From: Thermoflexales bacterium
GTDB taxonomy: Bacteria > Chloroflexota > Anaerolineae > Fen-1058
Direction of reading: 5' to 3'
NCBI GenBank assembly: GCA_017882055.1
Contig: JADGQE010000080.1
Location: 1-11,626, forward strand
DNA: 11,626 nucleotides
Part shown: positions 1 through 6,791 of the stretch, one piece after another
Layout of the letters: the number at the start of each line of letters is the position of its first letter
Position numbering within the stretch: position 1 is the first letter of the stretch
Position numbers and translations under genes: made by a program
The notes under the pieces: generated by a model
What the model was told of the DNA's origin: nothing
Seen by the model: the letters and a program-made list of their open reading frames with translations, nothing else
Database searches by the model: none

Positions 1-3000
1 AAGTCGGTCTGATCCAGCAGCTCGATCAGCGTGCGGCCTTCCAGGCCGACTCGCGATAGATCCCACATTTCTTCCAGCCGCGGATTGGCCGTGACGATGC
101 GCGAGGCGGTGTCGAACATGAGGATGCCGTCGTTGGTGCTGTTGAGGATGGCCTGGAATTTGTCGCGGCCTTCGGCGACGCCCGCAAACAAGCGCGCGTT
201 CTCGATGGCGATGGCGGCTTGATTGGCGAGCGCCGAGACGCTTTGCAAATCCTCGGCATTGAATTTACCGGGGGCAAAGCTGCGCACGTACAGCACGCCC
301 ATCGGTTTGCCTTTGCTGATCATCGGGGCACAGATAAACGATCGGATGCCGGCGGCCAGAGCGGTGGGATTGATGTCGGGCACAAGTCGAGCGTCATCAA
401 CTTTGATCGGCGTCGCTTGATCGATGACCCGGCGCGTCAAACCGTTGGGCCGGATCAAGTTGATGCCCGCCCAGGCACTGGTGGCATCGGGTGTACTGGC
501 GCGATAAAACGTGCTGGTATCGGCATCGTACAGATACAAGGTCACAACGTCGGCACGTGTGATTTCTTGCGCCGCGAGGCTGATGCGGCGCAGCACTTCG
601 TCGATCTCGACGCTGCTGGTCAGCGCCAGGCTGGCCTCATAGAGCTGGCTGAGTTCATTGATACGCTGCACGCGTTCTTCGAATAGCCGTGCGTTTTGAA
701 CGGCGATGGCCGCCTGATTGGCGAGCGTCATCGCCAGGCGCAGATCATCTTCGCTGAAGCGATGGCCGGGGCGCTCGTCGGACCATTCCACCGTGCCAAA
801 GACTTCACTGCTGGATACGAGTGGGATGGTCAACATGGCGTGCGTATCGTAGCGGCGCATCAGGGTGATCTCGGCGGGATCGGCGTCAGGGTCGGATTGA
901 TAGACGATCAAAGGCTGCTGATATTCGATCGCCGATTGAGTTGCCGGGTAATCGGTCAGCCGATAGGTAAGATCGACGTTGAGCGCGTTGGCCGTGTGTT
1001 CGAAGTCGGGCGAGAAATATTGTGAGACCAGCTCCAGCTGGTCGCTTTCCGGGTGCAGCAGTTCGAGCGCGCAGCCGGTGGTGTTCAGGGCCTGGGCCAT
1101 TTGACGCGTCAATTCTTCGCCGAGGCGGTGCAGATCAAGGATGGCGGTCAGCTGCCGGCCAATGTCATACAGGATCGACATTTCGCGCAGGCGTGAGCGG
1201 GCCTGGCTGTAAAGCTGCGCGTTTTGCAGCGCGATGGCCGCCTGCGTGGCCAGCTGGCGCGCAAAGTCGAGCGATTGCTGATCGAAGCGGCCCACTTCGA
1301 CGCTTTCTAAGTTAATGACGCCCAGCGTGCGTTCTTCATTCCGGATCGGGATGACCATTTCCGATCGAACGTCAGGATCAGACGCGGCATAGTCCGGATC
1401 GGTTCGCACGTCGTTGACACGGACCGGCTGGGCCAGGTGTATCGCACGGCCGATGATGCCTTGAGTCGCCGGAAATTCGTGGTGCAACATGCGTTCGGTC
1501 ACTTCCGGGCGATAACCATGCGCTGCCGTGATGCGCATGGAGCGTTGATCCGGGCTTAACAAGCCGATACTGCCGAGTGTGGCGGCAGTCGCCGCCACGG
1601 CGCGTTCAATCACGCGATGAATCACCTGATCAAAATCAAGCGAGGCCGAGAGGTCACGCCCGATTTGTTCAAGTGCAGCCAGCTGCTCGACGCGGCGCGT
1701 CAGGGCCTCGTCGGTGCGGGCATACAGCCTGGCGTTGGCGACGGCCACGGCGGCTTGATTGGCAAAAGTGTTGAGCAGATCGATCTCGGTGAGGGTGAAG
1801 CGATGGGGCTCAGGGTAATACACGGCTAGCGAGCCCACTGCCTCCGCGTGAGCCTGAAGCGGCACCTCCGCGAAGGCGCGGAAACCTTCGGCCTCAGCCA
1901 TGGGCCGAAAATGGGCCAGGCGTGAATCGGCGTAAACGTCGTTGACGATCAGGGACTGGCGCGTGGTCATGACATTGGCTCGCCCGGCGATGCCCAGTGG
2001 AATGTGGCGCGATTCTTCCACATAGCGCCGGCTCAACCCATGCGAGGCGGCCAGACTGCAGAATTGCCCGGCATCCTCAGCCAGGAAGATGGCCGCTTTC
2101 TCATTGCCCATCACCCGGCCGACATAGGTGACGATGATGTTCAACACTTTATCCAGATTGAGCGTCGAGCTGACGGCGGTGGTGACGGAATTGAGGATGG
2201 CCATTTCGCCGGCGTGATGGCGCGCCGAGATGAACATTTGCGCGTTGTGGATCGCGGCCGCGGCGTGTGATGCAATCGCCGTCAGGATGTTTTGATCGTT
2301 TTCAGTGTAGGCATCCGATCGATCGGGATCCTGTATCGCGATCACGCCGAGGACCCGATCGGCGGAAGCGATGGGCACCCCCAGCCAGGAGCGGGCCGCC
2401 GGACCGCTTTCGATGTGGGCCATCGACTGTAACAGGCTCCGCGTATTGCGATTAATCAACAGTGGGTGACGCAGCTGGATCACATACTCGATCAGCCCGG
2501 CCCCGAATGGCCGATTAGGGTAGCGAATCGATTGTCCATTTTCGTAAGCGAGCGGGAAACTGAGTTCTTGCTCCTCGGCAGTGTACAATACCACGTAGAA
2601 GTAACGGGCTTTCATCAGCCGCGCGGTCTGCTGGTAGATCGCCTCCAGCACTTCGGGCAGATCGAGACTGTTGGCCACGGCCTGGCTGATGGCGCTGAGT
2701 GAATCGAGTTCGCGGACGCGCTGCTCCAGCCGGTTGCGGGCATTGCTGAGACTGTGGGTAATCAGCATCACGCCGCCGAGCAGAAGGCAGAATGTGGCGA
2801 AAGCCACGGTGGGCATGAGCAGCGCAGTCGAAGCGATGACGGCCGAAAACCAGAGCGGCAGAATTTCAAGCGCGGCGATCGCGCGCCAGTGCTGGCGATA
2901 ATGTTGAACGACCGATCGTTTTTTTAGTTTCAGATACAGGACAGCGAGCAAATAATAGCAGGCGAGGTAACTGACGTAGAGAATGACCAGTGGCCCGATT

Positions 3001-3500
3001 AACCCAATCCAGTGGAAGGTAGCCCAGTTGTCGAGCTGAGGTGTGGCAATCGGCAGGCTGCCGCCCACGGCTACATAAAGCTTGCCGCTGATGATGAGAC
3101 TGAGACTGTACAGTGATAAGCTACTGAGGATGACGATCAGATTGCGCCGAAGGCCGGATGATGACGGATAGTTCAGTTGGCGGTGGAACACAATGCGTAC
3201 CACTTCGCCTACTAGCAGTCCGATTACACTGATAATGATCGCAGGGCCTAATCCCAGCGCCAGGAAGGCTGCCAGGAAGAAGAGGTTGGAGAAGTTAGCA
3301 TGACTGGCTTCAGCCGCGATTCCCAGGTTCAGCGCCGCGACCAACGTCCCAATCCAGATGAGGTACTCCCACAACGAAAGGTTGGGCAGTGGCGCTTCGT
3401 TGATGGCCCATACACTAGCGGCGATCGTTAGCAGTCCCAACAAGATGGCAGCTGGTTCTTCGAGTGAACGGGGTGGGCGCAGTGGTGGCGGTTTAGACAT
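1..3500 (-). CDS. Multi-GAF/PAS membrane sensor protein, C-terminus outside window
   Basis: An open frame of 1166 codons runs from the ATG at 3500-3498 to the window edge without a stop, so the C-terminus is missing. Residues about 16-250 are hydrophobic and look like seven or eight membrane segments. A short coiled stretch (NARNRLEQRVRELDSL, about 253-268) leads to five GAF domains. Each ends in a version of the motif NQAAxAxxNARL, at about residues 413, 581, 751, 927 and 1092, a regular period of 165-176 residues. A PAS domain starts at about 1111 (GRDKFQAILNSTNDGILMFD). GAF and PAS domains bind small ligands or cofactors and pass signals to an output domain. The output, probably a histidine kinase or a cyclase/phosphatase, is not visible, so the enzymatic class is unknown. 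The Shine-Dalgarno sequence is weak. No other methionine lies near the N-terminus, so this start is preferred. The gene is divergent from the lipoprotein gene. Confidence 0.9.
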   Translation of the reverse strand, partial: MSKPPPLRPPRSLEEPAAILLGLLTIAASVWAINEAPLPNLSLWEYLIWIGTLVAALNLGIAAEASHANFSNLFFLAAFLALGLGPAIIISVIGLLVGEVVRIVFHRQLNYPSSSGLRRNLIVILSSLSLYSLSLIISGKLYVAVGGSLPIATPQLDNWATFHWIGLIGPLVILYVSYLACYYLLAVLYLKLKKRSVVQHYRQHWRAIAALEILPLWFSAVIASTALLMPTVAFATFCLLLGGVMLITHSLSNARNRLEQRVRELDSLSAISQAVANSLDLPEVLEAIYQQTARLMKARYFYVVLYTAEEQELSFPLAYENGQSIRYPNRPFGAGLIEYVIQLRHPLLINRNTRSLLQSMAHIESGPAARSWLGVPIASADRVLGVIAIQDPDRSDAYTENDQNILTAIASHAAAAIHNAQMFISARHHAGEMAILNSVTTAVSSTLNLDKVLNIIVTYVGRVMGNEKAAIFLAEDAGQFCSLAASHGLSRRYVEESRHIPLGIAGRANVMTTRQSLIVNDVYADSRLAHFRPMAEAEGFRAFAEVPLQAHAEAVGSLAVYYPEPHRFTLTEIDLLNTFANQAAVAVANARLYARTDEALTRRVEQLAALEQIGRDLSASLDFDQVIHRVIERAVAATAATLGSIGLLSPDQRSMRITAAHGYRPEVTERMLHHEFPATQGIIGRAIHLAQPVRVNDVRTDPDYAASDPDVRSEMVIPIRNEERTLGVINLESVEVGRFDQQSLDFARQLATQAAIALQNAQLYSQARSRLREMSILYDIGRQLTAILDLHRLGEELTRQMAQALNTTGCALELLHPESDQLELVSQYFSPDFEHTANALNVDLTYRLTDYPATQSAIEYQQPLIVYQSDPDADPAEITLMRRYDTHAMLTIPLVSSSEVFGTVEWSDERPGHRFSEDDLRLAMTLANQAAIAVQNARLFEERVQRINELSQLYEASLALTSSVEIDEVLRRISLAAQEITRADVVTLYLYDADTSTFYRASTPDATSAWAGINLIRPNGLTRRVIDQATPIKVDDARLVPDINPTALAAGIRSFICAPMISKGKPMGVLYVRSFAPGKFNAEDLQSVSALANQAAIAIENARLFAGVAEGRDKFQAILNSTNDGILMFDTASRIVTANPRLEEMWDLSRVGLEGRTLIELLDQTD

Positions 3501-3662
3501 TCCGGCAATCGAGTGGATCAGGTGTTCGGATATAAAGACTCTTGAACTTCCAGCGAGTGCTGAGTCTGTAAGGCTAGGCCTGGGTAACTCCTTTAAGGCA
3601 TTAGTCTAACACAGATGAGATTGCCCGACAACTGCTCTCCGTCGGCCGGCTCACAAGCCGCA

Positions 3663-3671
3663 TGGTATAAT
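3663..3671 (+). promoter_or_regulatory. Extended -10 promoter for the LysM lipoprotein
   Basis: The sequence TGGTATAAT is a perfect extended -10 element (TGN followed by TATAAT). No good -35 hexamer lies 16-18 bp upstream, which fits extended -10 promoters. Transcription would start near 3678. That rules out a TTG start at 3673 and supports translation from the ATG at 3706. The rest of the divergent gap (3501-3662) shows no clear promoter for the minus-strand sensor and no other recognisable site. Confidence 0.6.
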
Positions 3672-3705
3672 CTTGCCCGCACCTCTTGCCGCTGGCAGGT
3701 TGCTT

Positions 3706-4758
3706 ATGGCTTATCGCATTGTCCATCTCAGCGCAGCTTCATTTGTCGCCCATTGCGGACTACGAAACACGCAGCACGCAATACGTCGCCTCGGGTTGAT
3801 CATGACCTTGTTGGCCATGACAGCTTGCGGCGGGCAAGTCGTGTCACGCGCTACACCCGCCCCCGGCTCGGTGGCGGTGCGGCTGCCGACGCCGACCGCC
3901 TTTGCGACCGTGTCCGCATCAATGCGCACTCCGGATCCAACTAGAACACCTGCACCTACGCCAACACCCGTGATCTACGTCATCCAGCCGGGTGACACGC
4001 TCCTGGGTGTCGCGCTGCAATACAACATCACGTTAGATCAATTGCAGCAAGCGAACGGGGTGCTGAAGCCGGAGACGCTTCAAATCGGACAAGAACTCGT
4101 CATTCCGGTGGGCGGACTTGTCTCGGCCGCGCCGGACACTGAGAGCGGTGTGTTGTTGCCGACGCCCACTCCGGTCGCGGTCGAAGTGCAAAATGCGGCG
4201 TTGTATCAAACACCGGTCGGCAGTCTGTGGGTCGTAGGTGAGGTCTTCAATCCGGGCACAGAGCCGCTGGAAAATGTGCAAGTGCGGGCTTCGCTGTTGA
4301 ATGCGTCGGGCGTGGAAGTCGCAGCCGATTCGAAATTTGTGGCGCTGGAAGCCGTGCCACCGCAAGGTCGATCGCCGTTCGGGGTGCTGTTTGATAATCC
4401 GCCGGTCGGCGCCGTGGCTTTTCAGGTCATCGTGATCCGCGCCGAGCCTTCCCGCAACGCCGCGGCGCGTTATCCGCAGCTGCAAGTGGCCGATCCCAAA
4501 GCTCAACCAGACGGCGCGACCTATCACCTGACCGGCTCGATCGCGAACAATGGCCCGACGAACGCAGTGGAGACCAACATCGTTGCAACGTTGTACGATC
4601 AACAGCAACGGGTACTGGCCTTCCGTCAGGTCGTGATTGGAGACGGGCAGTTAGCCGCGGGTGCGGCGGTGACATTTGATGTGTCGATTGCCTTCGATCC
4701 CACAACGTCCTCCGTCTCGAATTACGCGATTGTGGCTCAGGGACGGGTGGGACAATAG
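3706..4758 (+). CDS. LysM-domain lipoprotein with two FxLYD-like domains
   Basis: This is a predicted exported lipoprotein of 350 residues. The ATG at 3706 has a weak CAGG six bases upstream and lies about 28 bp after the likely transcription start. A signal region with two arginines and a short hydrophobic core ends in a lipobox-like LAMTAC, giving a lipidated Cys41. A Pro/Thr-rich linker (TPDPTRTPAPTPTP) follows. Then comes one LysM domain at about 90-136 (YVIQPGDTLLGVALQYNIT ... LQIGQELVIP), which in this family binds peptidoglycan or related glycans. A second Pro/Thr linker precedes two beta-rich domains at about 165-245 and 270-345. Their patterns (VVGEVFNPGTEPLENVQVR and LTGSIANNGPTNAVETNIV) resemble FxLYD domains. 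The n-region is unusually long because a heptamer repeat is translated inside it. A start further downstream at 3802 would leave only eight residues before the Cys and no positive charge. The exact function is unknown. Confidence 0.82.
   Translation: MAYRIVHLSAASFVAHCGLRNTQHAIRRLGLIMTLLAMTACGGQVVSRATPAPGSVAVRLPTPTAFATVSASMRTPDPTRTPAPTPTPVIYVIQPGDTLLGVALQYNITLDQLQQANGVLKPETLQIGQELVIPVGGLVSAAPDTESGVLLPTPTPVAVEVQNAALYQTPVGSLWVVGEVFNPGTEPLENVQVRASLLNASGVEVAADSKFVALEAVPPQGRSPFGVLFDNPPVGAVAFQVIVIRAEPSRNAAARYPQLQVADPKAQPDGATYHLTGSIANNGPTNAVETNIVATLYDQQQRVLAFRQVVIGDGQLAAGAAVTFDVSIAFDPTTSSVSNYAIVAQGRVGQ
3758..3785 (+). repeat. Heptamer array, CAATACG family, inside the lipoprotein leader
   Basis: Four consecutive 7-mers end in ACG: GACTACG, AAACACG, CAGCACG, CAATACG. 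The same word family makes up the gap at 11261-11319. Here it is translated as part of the lipoprotein signal region (LRNTQHAIR). Confidence 0.6.
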
Positions 4759-4859
4759 CGGGGATTCGTCAACTGGTAACAGGTCAATGATAGCAGTTTC
4801 CAAGTTGATTTACGGGTATGCGTCACGGGAGCACTGCACCGCATGTGTTGCGAGCGCTT

Positions 4860-4899
4860 GCCCATACCCGGCGCAGTGCGCCGGTGGGCCGCCAGGCGT
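4860..4899 (+). repeat. 40-bp hairpin module, copy 1
   Basis: GCCCA (4860-4864) pairs with TGGGC (4885-4889), and CCGGCGC (4868-4874) pairs with GCGCCGG (4878-4884). This makes a 12-bp stem with a 3-nt bulge (TAC) and a 3-nt loop (AGT). It is followed by CGCCAGGCGT, shared with copy 2. Both copies are conserved over about 40 bp, and one stem pair differs in a compensatory way. Confidence 0.8.
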
Positions 4900-4928
4900 T
4901 TGCGAAGCAATCCCAGGCCCGATTGGAC

Positions 4929-5008
4929 GGAGATTGCTGCCCATGTCCGACGCTTCGCGTCGGTGGGCCGCCAGGCGTCGTCGCCAACGGCGCTTCTCGC
5001 AATGACGG
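4929..5008 (-). repeat. GCAATGACG-type dispersed intergenic repeat, interrupted
   Basis: Read on the minus strand, the segment begins CCGTCATTGCGAGAAGCG and ends AGCAATCTCC. These are the two ends of an intergenic repeat seen in many unrelated bacterial genomes (CGTCATTGCGAG ... GAAGCAATCTC). The middle is interrupted by hairpin-module copy 2. A second, more degraded relative (GGGATTGCTTCGCAAACG on the minus strand) sits next to copy 1. The assignment to this repeat class comes from memory of its consensus. Confidence 0.55.
4939..4978 (+). repeat. 40-bp hairpin module, copy 2
   Basis: GCCCA (4939-4943) pairs with TGGGC (4964-4968), and CCGACGC (4947-4953) pairs with GCGTCGG (4957-4963). The bulge is TGT and the loop TTC. 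The 18 bp CGGTGGGCCGCCAGGCGT at 4961-4978 is identical to 4882-4899 in copy 1. The single stem difference (A-T here, G-C in copy 1) keeps the pairing. Confidence 0.8.
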
Positions 5009-5037
5009 ATCGTAAACCAAACTGGAATCCGCTATAG

Positions 5038-5102
5038 TGGTCAGTTGATCACGCGAAGCGACCAGTTGCCCGATTCACCAGGTAACCAGGCGCCCAATGA
5101 CC
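5038..5102 (+). repeat. ACTGGTCA-family degenerate repeat upstream of the acyltransferase
   Basis: The minus-strand reading shows phased words of the same family as the array at 8636-8740, for example GGTCATTGGGCGCC, GGTTACCTGGTG and GGGCAACTGGTCGC. The repeat ends directly at the start codon of the acyltransferase, so it forms that gene's leader and leaves no obvious Shine-Dalgarno sequence. Confidence 0.55.
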
Positions 5103-5103
5103 T

Positions 5104-5790
5104 ATGACTGAAAAGACCATCAACCACCTGCCGCGCCATTCCACGCCGAAGTTTCATCGCATCCTGAAGACGATTGCATGGCTCAGCGTCAAAATCGTTG
5201 CACGCGTCGACGTGCAGGGCCTGGCGAACATTCCGGCGAGTGGGCCGTTCGTGGGGGTAACCAACCATTTAAGTTCGTTTGACACGTTGACGCTCATCGC
5301 GCTGGCACCCGTCATGCGCGGCACGGCTTTCGGAGCGGTTGAACACCGATCGGATTTCATCGCGGGCTGGGCGCTCGATCGATTAGGCTTGATCTGGGTG
5401 CGGCGCGGCGAGGCCGATCGCGATGCGATCAAGATCGCGCTGGGCGAACTCAAGAGTGGTACGAGTGTCGGGGTGGCGATTGAAGGCACGCGCAGCCGGA
5501 CGGGCGGCCTGCTGCCCGGCAAAACAGGCGCTGTTTATCTGGCGACACGCGCCAACGTGCCGGTGCTGCCGCTGGTGGTGTGGGGCACTGAACAAGTGAT
5601 CACCAACTTAAAACACTTGAAGCGCAGCGTGATTCACGTGCGGGTCGGACCGGTGATCCATTTGCCGGAAGGCCGCGCCGGGACTGCGCAGCTTGAGCAG
5701 TACACGGATGAGATTATGCTGAAGATGGCGCAGATGCTGCCGCCCCAATATCGCGGGGTGTATCGGGAAAGGATGAGGGATGAGGGATGA
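5104..5790 (+). CDS. PlsC-type 1-acyl-glycerol-3-phosphate acyltransferase family protein
   Basis: The 228-residue protein has the acyltransferase signature motifs in order. The catalytic HxxxxD is at H55-D60 (NHLSSFD), the phosphate-binding EGTRSR is at 127-132, and the substrate motif VPVLPLVVWGTE is at about 152-163. In this family the enzyme moves an acyl chain onto the sn-2 position of lysophosphatidic acid at the inner membrane face during phospholipid synthesis. The acyl donor and exact acceptor cannot be read from the sequence. The length is typical of short bacterial PlsC proteins. The start at 5104 is the only sensible ATG: the ATG at 5097 stops after four codons. The last residues (RMRDEG) are encoded by a GGATGAR heptamer array that also supplies the stop codon. 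The gene stands alone on this strand and converges on ksgA. Confidence 0.9.
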   Translation: MTEKTINHLPRHSTPKFHRILKTIAWLSVKIVARVDVQGLANIPASGPFVGVTNHLSSFDTLTLIALAPVMRGTAFGAVEHRSDFIAGWALDRLGLIWVRRGEADRDAIKIALGELKSGTSVGVAIEGTRSRTGGLLPGKTGAVYLATRANVPVLPLVVWGTEQVITNLKHLKRSVIHVRVGPVIHLPEGRAGTAQLEQYTDEIMLKMAQMLPPQYRGVYRERMRDEG

Positions 5791-5798
5791 AGGATGAA
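5771..5798 (+). repeat. Four GGATGAR heptamers at the 3' end of the acyltransferase
   Basis: GGATGAG, GGATGAG, GGATGAA and GGATGAA follow each other without gaps. The first 20 bases are translated as the C-terminal tail and stop (TGA at 5788-5790) of the acyltransferase; the rest is in the convergent gap. Confidence 0.85.
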
Positions 5799-5822
5799 AA
5801 AGAATAGTTTGTGGGTTGATCC

Positions 5823-5891
5823 CGTGACAGTTGACCAGTTACCGATCCCCGATCCCCGCTCCCCGGTTGCCCGATCCCCGATCGCCTGATC
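5823..5891 (-). repeat. GGGGATC/GGTAACT heptamer array over the 3' end of ksgA
   Basis: Read on the minus strand, 7-mers such as GGGATCG, GGGCAAC, GGGGAGC, GGGGATC, GGGGATC and GGTAACT run nearly in phase and then change into the ACTGGTCA family. The array crosses the stop codon of ksgA (5841-5839) and encodes the last 17 or so residues of that protein. Confidence 0.75.
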
Positions 5892-6744
5892 CTTGATCAA
5901 CCAAAACCGCCAGCCTCGCCCATTCCTCAAGAGTAAGCGTCTCGGCGCGCCGCTTCGGATCGATCTCGGCGACTTGCAATAACCGCGCGACTTCTTCGCG
6001 GCGCAGCGCCAGTCCCGCCACAAGTGAGTTGTGAATCTGCTTTCGTTTCTGTGAGAAACCTGCTTTGGCGACGGCGAAAAAAGTATCGACATTGTTGACT
6101 TGAACGCGCGGCGTGTCCGGAAAATCGATCCGCACCACGGCTGAATCGACTTTGGGACTGGGATAAAACGCATCGGCTTTAATACGGCCGACGATGCGCG
6201 GTGTGCCATAGAACTGCACGCCGACGGCCAACAGGTTCATATCGTCCGGCTGAGCGACGATGCGCTGGGCCACTTCGAGTTGCACGGTGAGGACCAGCAG
6301 TTCCGGCCGGAGGGAGGCTTCGATCAAGTGGCGAATGATGGCCGACGTGATGTAGTACGGAATATTGGCGACGACTTTGTAACCTGTAAGTTTTGTGGTC
6401 TCGTGGTCAGGTAGTCGCTGAGCCGGTTGAAGGAGCGAGGCTGGATCGAATTGGAGGATGTCGCCTAGAATGATTTCGACGTTGGTTCGATCAGCCAGGG
6501 TGCTTTGCAGCGGCGGGATCAAATTTCGATCGATTTCAACTGCAATGACCCGGCGAGCGGCGTCAGCCAGATGATGCGTGAGGCTGCCGAGGCCGGGGCC
6601 AATTTCCAACACCGTATCATTGGCATTGACTTCCGCGGCGTGGACGATCTGAGCCAATGCCTGCTCATCGACGAGGAAATTCTGGCCGAGACTTTTCTTC
6701 GGGCGCAGACCAAATTGCTTGAGCAGGCGTGGAATATCGTTCAT
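5839..6744 (-). CDS. ksgA: 16S rRNA (adenine(1518)-N(6)/adenine(1519)-N(6))-dimethyltransferase
   Basis: KsgA (RsmA) uses S-adenosylmethionine to dimethylate two adjacent adenines in the 3' terminal helix of 16S rRNA, a late step of small-subunit assembly. The 301-residue product has the family motifs in order: LGQNFL at 19-24, the SAM-binding EIGPGLG at 47-53, the acidic VEID at 69-72, the catalytic NIPY at 127-130 and FYPSPKVDS at 193-201. The start at M1 places LGQNF where the family usually has it. Two oddities are visible. Residues about 105-122 make a longer than usual stretch before NIPY (includes LPDHETTKLTGYK). The tail after about residue 284 (GSGDRGSGNRGAGIGDR) is encoded by a heptamer array and is unlikely to be part of the fold. 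A strong terminator ends 9 bases before the start codon and no Shine-Dalgarno sequence is seen. Confidence 0.97.
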   Translation of the reverse strand: MNDIPRLLKQFGLRPKKSLGQNFLVDEQALAQIVHAAEVNANDTVLEIGPGLGSLTHHLADAARRVIAVEIDRNLIPPLQSTLADRTNVEIILGDILQFDPASLLQPAQRLPDHETTKLTGYKVVANIPYYITSAIIRHLIEASLRPELLVLTVQLEVAQRIVAQPDDMNLLAVGVQFYGTPRIVGRIKADAFYPSPKVDSAVVRIDFPDTPRVQVNNVDTFFAVAKAGFSQKRKQIHNSLVAGLALRREEVARLLQVAEIDPKRRAETLTLEEWARLAVLVDQGSGDRGSGNRGAGIGDR

Positions 6745-6753
6745 GAGATTACA

Positions 6754-6787
6754 AAACCCGACCAGTCTGCATGGACTGGTCGGGTTT
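6754..6787 (-). terminator. Rho-independent terminator after the YabE-like gene
   Basis: The arms 6754-6767 (AAACCCGACCAGTC) and 6774-6787 are perfectly complementary over 14 bp, with a 6-nt loop. On the minus strand the stem runs into TTTTG. It lies four bases after the stop of the YabE-like gene and nine bases before the ksgA start codon, so it both ends the upstream transcript and occupies the ksgA leader. Confidence 0.88.
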
Positions 6788-6791
6788 ATGA

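Larger units (their letters stand above)
4759..5103. other. Gene-free composite repeat region
   Basis: No convincing coding sequence is present. The small open frames on both strands are made of repeat sequence and resemble no protein family. Reading left to right, the region holds a remnant of the ACTGGTAA repeat family (about 4769-4789), two copies of a 40-bp hairpin module, a segment resembling the widespread 'GAGATTGCTT ... CGCAATGACGG' intergenic repeat, and a second ACTGGTCA-type array that runs up to the acyltransferase start. A TATAGT at 5033-5038 could be a -10 box for the acyltransferase, but I see no good -35 partner. Confidence 0.7.

Noticed and set aside
219..1025. Two plus-strand open frames of 155 and 109 codons (219-686 and 696-1025)
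   Set aside because: Both lie antisense to the GAF sensor, whose frame shows clear repeated domain motifs; the plus-strand translations resemble no family.
3673..3705. Lipoprotein start at the TTG at 3673
   Set aside because: It lies two bases after the TATAAT box, before the expected transcription start.
4033..4608. Minus-strand open frame of 191 codons
   Set aside because: Antisense to the LysM lipoprotein, which has a recognisable LysM domain and lipobox.
4676..5037. Several small open frames on both strands around 4676-5037
   Set aside because: They are translations of the hairpin modules and the dispersed repeat, or extend from the lipoprotein end in another frame.
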